A stretch of 59,318 nt of DNA from an uncultured Clostridium sp. (GCA_945946655.1 CAMEWM010000006.1:1-59318); one strand, 5' to 3'. Numbered from the stretch's first letter, positions 17,933 to 26,608 are shown. Notes: a model not told the origin generated them from the sequence alone. Numbers and translations: made by a program.

Positions 17933-19162
17933 ATGAAAAAATCGTTACTAAAGACAATAATTGTAGTAATTTTAATAATATCATATGTATATATATGTTC
18001 AATAATATCGATACCGGAAAATATAGTCATTTTTGAAGGAGATAATTTGAATCTAAAAATAGCCACCGGATTATCATTAAGTTCAAGAAATCAACAGACA
18101 GTGCTGACAGCAAGCAATATAGGAACTAAAAAGATAGATAAAGAAGGTATAGATAAGTTAAATCTAAATTTATTTGGAGGAATAAAGCTAAAAAGTGTAA
18201 ATGTTGCAGTAATACCAAAGACTACAGTAATTCCGCTTGGAACAGCTATAGGAATGAAATTATACACAAAGGGAGTTTTAGTTGTTGGAATGTCACAAAT
18301 AAATACAGACAATAATGAGAAAACAAAACCATATGAAAATTCAGGAATAGAGCAAGGAGATATGATACTAGCCATAAATAATAAAGAAGTGAGTAACACA
18401 GATGAACTTATAGGAGAAGTAAAAAATAGTAATGGAAATTCAATAAAAATAAAATACCTAAAAAATAATGAAACTCTAGAAACAAGTATTACTCCAGTTA
18501 AATCAAAAAATGAATATAAAATTGGATTATGGGTAAGAGATGCAGCTGCAGGAGTAGGGACATTAACATTTTATGAGCCTAGTACAAACTCTTTTATGGC
18601 ATTAGGACATGGAATATCAGATATAGACACGGAAAAAATTGTTGAAATTTCAAATGGAGAACTAATTACAGCTAATATAGTCTCAATAAAAAAAGGAGAA
18701 AAAGGAAAACCTGGGGAAATGAAAGGAACAATTGATTCGGGAAATAAAATAGGAGAAATAAGCAAAAATACAAATTTGGGAGTATATGGCAATGTAACCA
18801 ATAAGAGTTACTTAGGAATAGATTCTAATAATGAAATGGAGGTAGCAACAAGAAGTGAAATAAAAGAAGGAAGAGCACAAATAATATGTCAATTAGATAA
18901 TAATGAAAAAAATAAATATAATATAGAAATAGAAAAAATATATACAATGAATAATGAAGATAATAAAAGTATGCTAATAAAGGTTACAGATGAAGAGTTA
19001 TTAAATAAAACGGGAGGAATAATACAAGGTATGAGTGGAGCTCCAATAATTCAGAACGGTAAATTTGTAGGAGCAATAACAAATGTTTTAGTAAATGATC
19101 CAACGCAAGGATATGCTATATTTGCAGATATGATGATCAAACAAATGAGAAATACTGAATAG
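17933..19162 (+). CDS. spoIVB: SpoIVB serine peptidase (S55), sporulation signalling
   Basis: Forespore-secreted protease that starts the pathway activating pro-sigma-K in the mother cell. It has an N-terminal membrane segment (residues 7-26), a PDZ domain (about 100-190, containing SGIEQGDMILAINN) and an S55 peptidase domain. The catalytic residues H226 (LGHGISD), D353 and S368 (QGMSGAP) show the same spacing (142 and 15 residues to the Ser) as the B. subtilis triad as I recall it. Length 409. Unlike B. subtilis, no spo0A follows. AAGGAGC precedes the ATG. Confidence 0.95.
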   Translation: MKKSLLKTIIVVILIISYVYICSIISIPENIVIFEGDNLNLKIATGLSLSSRNQQTVLTASNIGTKKIDKEGIDKLNLNLFGGIKLKSVNVAVIPKTTVIPLGTAIGMKLYTKGVLVVGMSQINTDNNEKTKPYENSGIEQGDMILAINNKEVSNTDELIGEVKNSNGNSIKIKYLKNNETLETSITPVKSKNEYKIGLWVRDAAAGVGTLTFYEPSTNSFMALGHGISDIDTEKIVEISNGELITANIVSIKKGEKGKPGEMKGTIDSGNKIGEISKNTNLGVYGNVTNKSYLGIDSNNEMEVATRSEIKEGRAQIICQLDNNEKNKYNIEIEKIYTMNNEDNKSMLIKVTDEELLNKTGGIIQGMSGAPIIQNGKFVGAITNVLVNDPTQGYAIFADMMIKQMRNTE

Positions 19163-19185
19163 GTTATAAGAATGAGATATAAATA

Positions 19186-19214
19186 TTTACTTTGGAATAT
19201 TTAAGTGATATAAT
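19186..19214 (+). promoter_or_regulatory. sigma-A-like promoter of the DUF308 gene
   Basis: TTTACT (19186-19191) and TATAAT (19209-19214) with a 17-base spacer, 36 bases before the ATG. Confidence 0.55.
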
Positions 19215-19249
19215 TTAGATTATAATAGAAATGGATTGAAGGAGGATAT

Positions 19250-19789
19250 ATGAAAAATATTTTTAAAAGAACAGCAGTTACATCAATTCTCACATCAATA
19301 ATTTTTGCAATATTAGGCATAATAATGATTGCAAATCCAGTAGAAACAATAGAAATAGTGGCAGCAATATTAGGAATAACAATTATAGTAATTGGTGCAG
19401 AAAAGATTATTAGTTATTTTGTATTAAAAGGAAATCAAGATTTCTTTAACTATGAATTAATTTATGGAATTATAGCAATATTGTTTGGTATTCTTATAAT
19501 GGCATATTCAAGTACTTTTGCAGCTATAGTAAGAATTGTTATAGGAATTTGGATTGCATATACAGGCTTAATGAAGATTAATATTTCTTTAAAATTAAAA
19601 AGTGCTGGAATAAAATCATGGGCAGTTGTATTAACAGTATCTACAATATCATTATTAGCAGGAATTCTGGTAATGTTTAGCAATACATCATCTATTGTAG
19701 TAATAACAGCAGTAGTAATGATTGTTTATGCTATTACAGATATAATTGATGAATTTATATTCATAAAAAATCTTGATAAAATAATTTAA
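19250..19789 (+). CDS. HdeD-like DUF308 membrane protein
   Basis: A 179-residue integral membrane protein with six hydrophobic segments in three repeated pairs, the layout of the DUF308/HdeD family. Blocks such as GIIMIANPVETIEIVAAILGI and GILIMAYSSTFAAIVRIVIGI show the internal repeat. HdeD is linked to acid resistance in E. coli, but the function in Clostridia is unknown. AAGGAGG precedes the ATG. It has its own promoter and a terminator. Confidence 0.82.
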   Translation: MKNIFKRTAVTSILTSIIFAILGIIMIANPVETIEIVAAILGITIIVIGAEKIISYFVLKGNQDFFNYELIYGIIAILFGILIMAYSSTFAAIVRIVIGIWIAYTGLMKINISLKLKSAGIKSWAVVLTVSTISLLAGILVMFSNTSSIVVITAVVMIVYAITDIIDEFIFIKNLDKII

Positions 19790-19796
19790 TAAACAA

Positions 19797-19825
19797 AAAA
19801 AGACGAGAAAAAATCTCGTCTTTTA
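19797..19825. terminator. bidirectional intrinsic terminator
   Basis: AAAAGACGAGA and TCTCGTCTTTT pair around an A-rich loop with A/T runs on both sides. It serves the DUF308 gene and the convergent M14 peptidase gene, whose stop codon it overlaps. Confidence 0.85.
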
Positions 19826-20738
19826 TAGTATAGCTGCTAACACTAAAATACCAATATTATCATTGTAGATTGAATCGAATTGAGAAAGAGAAAGAGGATT
19901 TTCTCCGAAGCCAGCTTCAATAGTAAAAGCAGGCCTTCGAAATTCTTGCAAAAACCAGTCTTTATAACCAGCAAAGCTTGATTCATATGGTACTTCAGAT
20001 AAATAATAACCACTAGATTGTGCAAACTTTGAACCAATATTATATGATTCCTTAGGAGCATAATTTTTAAATTGCCAATAAATTTCTTTGCCCTGTGTAT
20101 GATATGTTAATATCATTCTAAAATTATGAGTTAATGTGAAATTATGAAGAGCTAATGCTTCAGGTTCTGTTAGAGGTTTTTGACCTACAAAATTTTTAGG
20201 AGCCGGAGAAGAATAACCCTGTGAATATTTTATTTTCTTTGCGGAGTCCCAATCAGCAGGAAATTGTAAATTTAAATCCACACCATTAATATTAGCCTTC
20301 CAACCATTAGGAAAAGGAATATCAGGAAACTTTTTAGAAATATATCTTGCATACGCATATTCATTAGAATTGAAATCAATTTTATTATTTACTAAGTTTA
20401 CACCATCAGGATTTATCATAGGAGCAATATAAAGTGTAGAATGATTTAATATTTGCCTTATATTATACCCATATAATTTAGAATTTCTAGAATAAGCAAT
20501 ACATAAATTTTCTAGAAATTTCATTAATAATGTAGATGTTATCCATTCATTTGCGTGAGTCGCACCGCAATAAAATATTTCATTACTTCCAGAACCGTAT
20601 TTTTATACAATATATAGGAATACCTAATACGCTATAACCGATAGTTATGATTTGTATAAATGGATATCGTATAATTAAATTATTGATATCGGATTTTAAT
20701 AAAATAGAATTATATTTTACTGATGGATCGACTAGCAT
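19823..20738 (-). pseudogene. M14-family zinc peptidase, frameshifted
   Basis: Minus-strand gene starting at ATG 20738 (GGAGG 6 bases upstream) and ending at 19823. The first frame (about 47 residues: MLVDPSVKYNS... GYSVLGIPIYCIK) is displaced by one base at an A5 run (plus-strand 20600-20604); the second frame continues in register with GSGSNEIFYCGATHANEW. Together they make a full M14 carboxypeptidase-type protein of about 304 residues with HxxE (THANE), NPDGVNL, a zinc-binding His in LTYHTQGKE and the catalytic Glu in FTIEAGFGENP. Related proteins are gamma-D-glutamyl-diamino acid endopeptidases acting on peptidoglycan. One base fewer restores the frame. It could be a true mutation or an assembly error. 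Confidence 0.85.
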
Positions 20739-20898
20739 TAGAACCTCCAAAGAATATTTTATAATTATATATGTAAAATAAAAAAATATATTACTTATTT
20801 TTACGAAAAATTGGTTGACAATTAAAAGGTAGAATGGTATCTTTTTATTTGTATATTTTATAAAATGTAATATTAGTAGATACAACAAGGAGATAAAA

Positions 20899-21828
20899 AT
20901 GATAAAAATAAATACCAAAGAAAACGTGAAGAGAAAAATAGCAAAAATATTAACAATTTTTATTTTAATAACTATAGAAGTAATATTTCTTAACCAAAAC
21001 AAAGTTAATGCTGCACTAAGCTCAGAAATAGAGGAAAAAACAACAACTAAGAGCATGTCTAACTATACTGTGGATGTAGATGATGAAGAGGTCGTATCTG
21101 ATACAATAAAAGATTTAATACTTACAATAAATTCAGAAGGAATGAGTAAGAGTTTGCTGTCACAAACACTTAATTTATACACACAACTTACGACTCAATA
21201 TACAAATAATGAAATTGTAGATATGATAGAACAAAACAAAAGTGAATTAGAACAAAATGATGTTCCAATGGATAATGTAAATAGTGTAATTACTCTATTA
21301 AAAAGTGTTGATACAGTTCAGTTAAGAAAAGTTTTATCACAAGTTGATGCTGATCAAATAGCAATGAAAATTGAAGACGGAGAAAATATACAAACCATAA
21401 TAAAAGATATTACAGGAGATATGACAACTGCTGAAAAAGTGAATTTTGTAATGGATATATTACTATCTGCATATGTTACGAAGATTATAATAATTGCATT
21501 TATAATATTATTTATATATAGAACATTGTTAAGATGCGTAATATATAAAAAAGCTCATAAAAAAGCATGGGCACCTTTTATACCAATATATAGAAATATA
21601 GTTATGTTGAAAATTTGTGGAATGAGCCCATGGTGGTTATTATTGTTGTTTGTGCCAATAATTGGATGGTTGTTACTATTTGTTGTAAATGTTGCAAGTA
21701 AGTTCATGTTAGCAGAATCATTTGGAAAAGGAACAGGCTTTGCATTTGGTCTATGGCTATTAGCTCCAATATTTGAAACAATCTTAGTTTTCTCTAAAAA
21801 AATAAAGTATGTAGGGTTTGAAAATTAG
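20899..21828 (+). CDS. exported membrane protein with C-terminal DUF5684-like domain
   Basis: A 309-residue protein with a signal peptide or anchor (residues 14-38, cleavable after VNA), a polar helical extracytoplasmic part (about 40-190), and a C-terminal membrane part of three or four helices (about 195-305). The KKAHKKAWAPFIPIYRNIV, MSPWWLLLLFVPIIGW and AESFGKGTGFAFGLWLL blocks match the DUF5684 domain pattern as I remember it. Function unknown. AAGGAG lies before the ATG. It is divergent from the broken M14 gene. Confidence 0.75.
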   Translation: MIKINTKENVKRKIAKILTIFILITIEVIFLNQNKVNAALSSEIEEKTTTKSMSNYTVDVDDEEVVSDTIKDLILTINSEGMSKSLLSQTLNLYTQLTTQYTNNEIVDMIEQNKSELEQNDVPMDNVNSVITLLKSVDTVQLRKVLSQVDADQIAMKIEDGENIQTIIKDITGDMTTAEKVNFVMDILLSAYVTKIIIIAFIILFIYRTLLRCVIYKKAHKKAWAPFIPIYRNIVMLKICGMSPWWLLLLFVPIIGWLLLFVVNVASKFMLAESFGKGTGFAFGLWLLAPIFETILVFSKKIKYVGFEN

Positions 21829-21846
21829 AAAAATTTTCCAAAAAAC

Positions 21847-21875
21847 TTGAACTTTTTAAACTTATATGTTATAGT
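21847..21875 (+). promoter_or_regulatory. sigma-A-like promoter of the zinc-ribbon gene
   Basis: TTGAAC (21847-21852) and TATAGT (21870-21875) separated by 17 bases, about 110 bases before the ATG, giving a leader of roughly 100 nt. Confidence 0.6.
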
Positions 21876-21919
21876 GTTAATGGTTATGATACCAAATTTA
21901 ATTATTTAGTAGATATTTT

Positions 21920-21975
21920 CCTTCTTAAAAAGGTACAGTGTCAAAAAATATTAAATCGAATTTTTAAGAAGGAGG
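21920..21975 (+). promoter_or_regulatory. 12-bp inverted repeat that sequesters the zinc-ribbon ribosome binding site
   Basis: CCTTCTTAAAAA (21920-21931) is perfectly complementary to TTTTTAAGAAGG (21961-21972). The 3' arm runs into the ribosome binding site AAGGAGG, so the folded leader would partly block translation of the gene at 21984. The loop is 29 nt. It has no T-tail and is not a terminator. Confidence 0.5.
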
Positions 21976-21983
21976 TAAATAAA

Positions 21984-22151
21984 ATGGCAGACAAAACTTT
22001 GGTGTGCAGTGATTGTGGAAAAGATTTTGTTTTTACTGAGGGTGAACAAGCTTTTTACGCAGAAAAAGGTTTTACAAATGAACCCAAAAGATGCCCTGAT
22101 TGCAGAAAGGCAAGAAAGCAACAAAGAAGAAATTCTAGCGAAAATGCTTAA
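21984..22151 (+). CDS. small zinc-ribbon protein (55 residues)
   Basis: A 55-residue basic protein with two CxxC pairs: CSDC near residue 8 and CPDC near 37. Between them is FTEGEQAFYAEKGF, the signature of the probable zinc-ribbon family (zf-trcl) found as a stand-alone small protein in many Firmicutes. The C-terminus is rich in Arg/Lys/Gln, suggesting nucleic-acid contact. Its role is unknown. GAAGGAGG precedes the ATG at optimal distance and lies in an inverted repeat, suggesting translational control. Confidence 0.88.
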   Translation: MADKTLVCSDCGKDFVFTEGEQAFYAEKGFTNEPKRCPDCRKARKQQRRNSSENA

Positions 22152-22175
22152 TTTAAAATGATAGAATAAAATAAT

Positions 22176-22213
22176 AAAAAAATGGAATACTATAAAATAG
22201 TTTCCATTTTTTT
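22176..22213. terminator. bidirectional intrinsic terminator
   Basis: AAAAAAATGGAA..ACTAT pairs with ATAGTTTCCATTTTTTT (one bulged base) between the zinc-ribbon gene and the convergent mscL. Confidence 0.85.
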
Positions 22214-22214
22214 A

Positions 22215-22742
22215 TTATTCTTCTACTTCTATTTTAGGTTGTTCTTGAGATTGTGAAGATTCAATGATAGGTAACTCAGAAGTACAATTAGGACATTTTG
22301 TTGCTTTATATTTAATTTCTGTTAAACAATAAGGACATACTTTAGTTTCTGGTTCTGAAACAATAGTAGTTTCCGCAGTTTTTTTGTGCTTTTTTAACTT
22401 ACCTTTTTTATCAATAGAATTAACTAATTTATCATTCAATTCCTTTAATTTATTAACATTATTAAGTTTGTTAATATATTTTACAATAAGGAATATAGAA
22501 AAGGAGATGATTAAAAAATTAACAACAGTAGTTATGAAATTACCATATTTAATAGATACGCTACCAACTGTAAAAACCATATCTGAAAAATCAATTTTGC
22601 CAGTTAATACAGAAATACAAGGCATAATAATATCTTCGACCAATGAGGTAACAATCTTTTGAAAAGCAGCGCCAATTACAACACCAATGGCTAAATCCAT
22701 TACATTTCCTTTCATAGCAAATTCTTTAAACTCTTTTAACAT
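22215..22742 (-). CDS. mscL: large-conductance mechanosensitive channel MscL with C-terminal zinc ribbon
   Basis: Pentameric channel releasing solutes on hypo-osmotic shock. The core (residues 1-105) has the MscL start [27 protein letters not shown], first helix, pore-lining GVVIG and a second membrane helix near 70-88. Residues about 135-157 add a zinc ribbon (CPYC-x9-[22 protein letters not shown]) absent from E. coli MscL, making the protein 175 residues long. Similar tails occur in some clostridial MscL proteins as I recall. GGAGG precedes the ATG. Confidence 0.93.
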   Translation of the reverse strand: MLKEFKEFAMKGNVMDLAIGVVIGAAFQKIVTSLVEDIIMPCISVLTGKIDFSDMVFTVGSVSIKYGNFITTVVNFLIISFSIFLIVKYINKLNNVNKLKELNDKLVNSIDKKGKLKKHKKTAETTIVSEPETKVCPYCLTEIKYKATKCPNCTSELPIIESSQSQEQPKIEVEE

Positions 22743-22854
22743 ATAAATTACCTCCTTTCTACATAATAATTTACAAATAGAATATAATAAAGTACAATAA
22801 AAGTCAAATTACGACAAAATAAGTAAAAACTTATAAATATGAGACAAAAAATAC

Positions 22855-22883
22855 TTGAAAATCAGTTATGATAGTGATATAAT
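22855..22883 (+). promoter_or_regulatory. strong sigma-A promoter of pyk
   Basis: TTGAAA (22855-22860), 17-base spacer, perfect TATAAT (22878-22883), 41 bases before the pyk ATG. Confidence 0.7.
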
Positions 22884-22924
22884 ATTACCTGCAAATTATA
22901 AATTGAAAGAGGAGTTAATTAAAA

Positions 22925-24364
22925 ATGAAGAGTCTTAGAAAAACTAAAATTGTAGGAACAATAGGACCAGCTAGTGATAGTAAACTAGAAGAATTAATTG
23001 ATGCTGGGCTAAATGTAGCAAGAATAAATTATTCACATGGAAGTTGGGATGAGCAAAAAGAAAGAACGGAAAAGGTATTAAGAATAAGAGAAGAAAAAAA
23101 TGTACCTGTTGCTTTAATTCTTGATATGCAAGGACCAGAAATAAGAACAGGAATGCTAGTTACTGGTAAAAACGAAAAGATAGTACTTGAAGATGGACAA
23201 AAATTTACTCTAGTAAATGAGGATATAGTTGGAGATAAAGATAGAGTTTCAGTAACATATAAAGAGTTATATAAGGATGTAAAAACTGGAACAAAAATAT
23301 TAATAGATGATGGAGCAATAGAGTTAAAAGTTGATGAAATTGTAGACAAAGATATAGTTTGTACAGTAGTTCATGGAAATGGATTAGGAAGTAGAAAAAC
23401 TATAAATTTACCTGGAACTGCAGTTCATTTACCAGCCTTAAAAGAGAAAGATATAAATGACTTAAAAACAGCATGTGAACATGATTACGATTATGTAGCA
23501 ATGTCATTTACAAGAGGAAAAGATGATATAGACCAAGTTCGTAAAGTATTAGACGAAAATGGTGGAAAAGATATTAAAATTATTACTAAGGTAGAGAACG
23601 TAGAGGGACTAGAGCATATGGAAGAAATAGTTAAAAATGCTGATGTCCAAATGATAGCTCGTGGAGATATGGCTACAGAAACTGATTTTACAGAACCACC
23701 AGTAATGCAAAAGAAATTCATAAAACTTTGCAATAGGGAGTATAAACCAGCAATAACAGCAACTCAGATGTTAGAGTCTATGACACATCAACCATTACCA
23801 ACAAGAGCAGAAGCAAGTGACGTAGCTAATGCTATATATGATAGAACAAGTGCTATAATGCTATCTGGTGAATGTGCACAAGGTGAGTATCCTGTAGAAT
23901 GTGTAAAAACAATGGTTAAAATAGCAAAAAGAGTAGAGCCAGAAATAAAATATTGGAAGAGATTTGAAATGATAGAAGATCTTTCATTAGATACTTTAGA
24001 AGAAAATGTAGCTTATGCGACATGTGTAACTGCTAAGAATATGAAAGCTGATGCAATAGTTTGCTATACACATACAGGAGATTCTGCAAGAAATTTAGCT
24101 GGACTTGGAGCAGCATGTCCAATTCTTGCAATTACAGATAATAAGAAAACATTTAATCAATTATCAATTGTTTGGAATGTAACGCCAGTTTATATTCCTG
24201 CACAAGAAACAATAAATAAGACAATTGAATGTGGAATTGAAAAATTGAAGAATCAAGAGATTCTTGAAAAAGGTGACCTTGTTATAATAGCAGGTGGAGA
24301 TCAAATAATGAAAGATAAAGAATCATCTATAAATAAAACATTGGGTGGAGTATTAAAAGTATAA
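22925..24364 (+). CDS. pyk: pyruvate kinase
   Basis: Last ATP-forming step of glycolysis: phosphoenolpyruvate to pyruvate. The 479-residue protein has the TKIVGTIGPAS N-terminal block, NYSHGSWDEQ near residue 38, the catalytic lysine region (IITKVENVEGLEH near 219), and TATQMLESM plus the PTRAEASDVANAIYD block near 290. A C-terminal allosteric domain (about 345-479) is present; the extra PEP-utilising-like domain of Bacillus pyruvate kinases is absent. AGAGGAG precedes the ATG. Monocistronic, with its own promoter and terminator. Confidence 0.97.
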   Translation: MKSLRKTKIVGTIGPASDSKLEELIDAGLNVARINYSHGSWDEQKERTEKVLRIREEKNVPVALILDMQGPEIRTGMLVTGKNEKIVLEDGQKFTLVNEDIVGDKDRVSVTYKELYKDVKTGTKILIDDGAIELKVDEIVDKDIVCTVVHGNGLGSRKTINLPGTAVHLPALKEKDINDLKTACEHDYDYVAMSFTRGKDDIDQVRKVLDENGGKDIKIITKVENVEGLEHMEEIVKNADVQMIARGDMATETDFTEPPVMQKKFIKLCNREYKPAITATQMLESMTHQPLPTRAEASDVANAIYDRTSAIMLSGECAQGEYPVECVKTMVKIAKRVEPEIKYWKRFEMIEDLSLDTLEENVAYATCVTAKNMKADAIVCYTHTGDSARNLAGLGAACPILAITDNKKTFNQLSIVWNVTPVYIPAQETINKTIECGIEKLKNQEILEKGDLVIIAGGDQIMKDKESSINKTLGGVLKV

Positions 24365-24365
24365 T

Positions 24366-24393
24366 AAAAATAGAGCCATATGGCTCTATTTTT
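24366..24393. terminator. bidirectional intrinsic terminator
   Basis: A 12-bp perfect stem AAAAATAGAGCC / GGCTCTATTTTT with an ATAT loop, between pyk and the convergent cotJ operon; it overlaps the cotJC stop. Confidence 0.9.
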
Positions 24394-25018
24394 ATTGACT
24401 GTTAGAAGAATTACTTTCAAGAGTATTCCTACATTGTTTATTCATATAAAATTTTTTCTCTGCCATTTTATCTTGTACTCCTCTTAATGCTTCACCAAAT
24501 CTCTGGAAATGTACAATTTCTCTTTGCCTTAGATATCGTAATACATCTACAACTTCTGGTTCATCAGCACAAAGATCTATTAGCTTTTCATATGTTGCTC
24601 TTGCTTTTTGCTCTGCAGCTAGGTCTTCTTGTAAGTTAGCTATGGCATCGCCCTTACAAGCTAAACAGTTTGCATCAAAAGGAACTCCTGCGGCTGATTG
24701 AGGATATATATCAACACCATGATCTGTGTAATATGGTCCGAGACCAGCTTTCTTTAACTCATCTGGGCAGACTCCTTCTGTTAATTGATGCACTAGAGTA
24801 CCAACCATTTCTAAGTGAGCTAATTCTTCGGTACCGATATCATTTAAAGTTGCTTTTGCCTTTTGATCTGGCATAGCGAATCTTTGGGATAGATATCTAA
24901 GAGATGCAGCAAGTTCTCCATCAGGACCTCCGTATTGAGATATTATAACTTTTGCCATTTCAGGATTTCTTGTTTTTATATTAATTGGGTATTGTAACAT
25001 TTTATTATAAGTCCACAT
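24392..25018 (-). CDS. cotJC: spore coat manganese-catalase family protein CotJC
   Basis: Ferritin-like di-manganese protein of the spore coat, homologous to manganese catalase. The 208 residues start MWTYNKMLQYPI as is typical, with carboxylate/His metal motifs EELAHLEMVGTLVHQL (near 64) and REIVHFQRFGEAL (near 168). It is last in the cotJA-cotJB-cotJC operon: its ATG shares an A with the cotJB stop (TAATG), indicating translational coupling. In B. subtilis the operon is sigma-E controlled; no clear sigma-E promoter could be picked here. Confidence 0.95.
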   Translation of the reverse strand: MWTYNKMLQYPINIKTRNPEMAKVIISQYGGPDGELAASLRYLSQRFAMPDQKAKATLNDIGTEELAHLEMVGTLVHQLTEGVCPDELKKAGLGPYYTDHGVDIYPQSAAGVPFDANCLACKGDAIANLQEDLAAEQKARATYEKLIDLCADEPEVVDVLRYLRQREIVHFQRFGEALRGVQDKMAEKKFYMNKQCRNTLESNSSNSQ

Positions 25019-25404
25019 TATACTTCACTTCCTTCCCATGGCCAAGGTTCTTCAAGCCATCTCCAACTATTACAAGGGAAATATATGCTAAGTGGGCCAT
25101 AAATTCTCTGATATTTATCTGATAAATCCTTTAGTTGGTGACAATACTCTCTGTGAAGACACAAAGCTTTTTCGTCATCTGGGTGTGTATTTAGATATTC
25201 TCCAATATCTGTTATAGCAAATTTTAAACATCTTATTTCAGATAACATTTTTTCACCAATTTCATCTCTTTTTTTGCAACACATTTGGTCACAACAACCA
25301 TCAAAATTTGATGTATTATATCCAAATTGAGCATTTATGCCTGTTGGCTCATAGCTACATTCATCTATACTATTACAGCAACATCCGTTATTATTTAAGA
25401 ACAT
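25018..25404 (-). CDS. cotJB: spore coat protein CotJB with Cys-rich N-terminal extension
   Basis: The C-terminal 75 residues (from MLSEIRCLKFAITDIGEYLN through YGPLSIYFP to PWPWEGSEV) are a standard CotJB. The first about 50 residues are an added region holding eight cysteines (8, 9, 10, 16, 37, 38, 42, 43), making it 128 residues against under 90 in B. subtilis as I recall. AAAGGGG lies before the ATG. It overlaps the cotJA end by 10 bases and the cotJC start by one base. Confidence 0.92.
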   Translation of the reverse strand: MFLNNNGCCCNSIDECSYEPTGINAQFGYNTSNFDGCCDQMCCKKRDEIGEKMLSEIRCLKFAITDIGEYLNTHPDDEKALCLHREYCHQLKDLSDKYQRIYGPLSIYFPCNSWRWLEEPWPWEGSEV

Positions 25405-25766
25405 GTATTACACCCCTTTCCAATAGTATTTCTACTTCTTATATATTCTATATCTTCAATACTCTGGCATGGATAATAAGGGCTTACAAGTTCCGGAAAT
25501 ATTGTTCCGTTTTTTAATCCGCAGCATGGAGTAAAGGTATTAGTCATCATTTGAATAGGGACGTAACTTTGACCAAGCATTGGGTTAGAAGGGAAGACAC
25601 TTTCTTCTTCATCAAACCCACATTGACATTTATTAAACATATCATTACATCCACAGGTATTATAATTTGGCACGTCATTACAGATTGTTTCTAGTGCGGG
25701 ATTTGTTTCTAAATTGCAATTGTTTTGCATACAACAACAGCAGTTCTTATTACAGCATCTGTACAT
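25395..25766 (-). CDS. cotJA: spore coat protein CotJA with Cys-rich N-terminal extension
   Basis: The second half (PMLGQSYVPIQMMTNTF and SPYYPCQSIEDIEYIRS) is CotJA. The first 49 residues are an extension with 12 cysteines (CC at 4-5, CCCC at 9-12, then 17, 29, 38, 40, 47, 49); 17 cysteines occur in 123 residues. An in-frame ATG at 25817 exists, but AGGAGG sits just before the ATG at 25766, which is chosen. Cysteine-rich coat proteins usually crosslink or bind metals; which applies here is unknown. Confidence 0.9.
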   Translation of the reverse strand: MYRCCNKNCCCCMQNNCNLETNPALETICNDVPNYNTCGCNDMFNKCQCGFDEEESVFPSNPMLGQSYVPIQMMTNTFTPCCGLKNGTIFPELVSPYYPCQSIEDIEYIRSRNTIGKGCNTCS

Positions 25767-25866
25767 TAATTTTTCCTCCTTTTTGTTTAAAGCTATTGAA
25801 TTTGCTTCATACTGCATTTTATGTAATTGAATGTAAAAAAGTTACAGAATATGTCAAGAAAAAAGA

Positions 25867-25925
25867 AAAGTAAATATTCTTTATTTTCTTACACTATGAA
25901 TAAAATAAAGAACATTTACTTTTTT
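25867..25925 (-). terminator. intrinsic terminator of the fic operon
   Basis: A 17-bp stem with one mismatch (plus-strand 25870-25887 pairs with the region ending at 25920) and, on the minus strand, a tail TTTTCTTTTTTCTT. It separates fic from cotJA. Confidence 0.75.
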
Positions 25926-25944
25926 AAATTTATATAAAATATTA

Positions 25945-26532
25945 TTAATTTTGTAACTCTAAGCATTGATATAAAAATTTTTCTAATTCAGTAGTATCAA
26001 TAATGGATTTTATGCTAGCATCTAAAAGAGCCTTTGAATCAACATTTTGTAAATTAAGAATGTAATGATTCTTTAGAGCAAGTTGCCTTAAAAATTCTCT
26101 AGTGGTACGACCATTACCTTCTCTAAATGGATGTAGAACATTTAATTCCGCCCAGTAGTACGCTAATCTTTTGGAAATCTCCTCTTTAGAAAGTCCCAAT
26201 AAAAAATTTTCATTTTTTAATTCGTTAAGTAATCTTGTTAACTCACTTTCAATGTACTCCCATTCTGCAAATTGAAAATAATCTTTTGCAATATTCTCAT
26301 TTCTAAAAAGTCCTGCAAAAGGATATATATCTTCAAACAAAAATTTATGAATACTAACAAAATGTTCAATATCAAAATTGCCAGTAATACCTTTTTTATT
26401 TAAAGCCATAAGTTTTAAACCTATTACACTGGTTTCATAATTTTCTAATGCAACAGGGTCTTTTATATTTAATTTATTAACCAAAGTATTGGTTCCTTTA
26501 TAGCAATAAACAGAGTTTTCACTTTCGTACAT
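25945..26532 (-). CDS. Fic-domain AMP-transferase-type toxin
   Basis: Fic proteins transfer AMP (or other phosphate-containing groups) to target hydroxyls. The motif HPFREGNGR at residues 134-142 has the catalytic His134 and the anion-binding loop intact, and the upstream flap region FLFEDIYPFAGLFR (64-77) is typical. Length 195, a single Fic domain. The protein itself has no (S/T)xxxE(G/N) inhibitory helix at either end; instead a small gene upstream supplies one, which makes this a class I Fic of the VbhT/VbhA type. AAAGGA precedes the ATG. It follows the antitoxin by 76 bases. Confidence 0.9.
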   Translation of the reverse strand: MYESENSVYCYKGTNTLVNKLNIKDPVALENYETSVIGLKLMALNKKGITGNFDIEHFVSIHKFLFEDIYPFAGLFRNENIAKDYFQFAEWEYIESELTRLLNELKNENFLLGLSKEEISKRLAYYWAELNVLHPFREGNGRTTREFLRQLALKNHYILNLQNVDSKALLDASIKSIIDTTELEKFLYQCLELQN

Positions 26533-26608
26533 AATAAATATCCTTTCAAATAAAAATGATATATAATTCAGAAAATATTTTAATTGAATTTATATATCAT
26601 TTATTAGT

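Noticed and set aside
20583-21056. A 157-codon minus-strand frame upstream of the M14 peptidase.
   Set aside because: Only its last about 50 codons (from 20738) are real, as the start of the frameshifted M14 gene; the rest is antisense to the next gene and hydrophobic by composition.
25308-25873. Plus-strand open frames across the cotJ operon.
   Set aside because: They are antisense shadows of cysteine-rich cotJ genes and have no ribosome binding sites.
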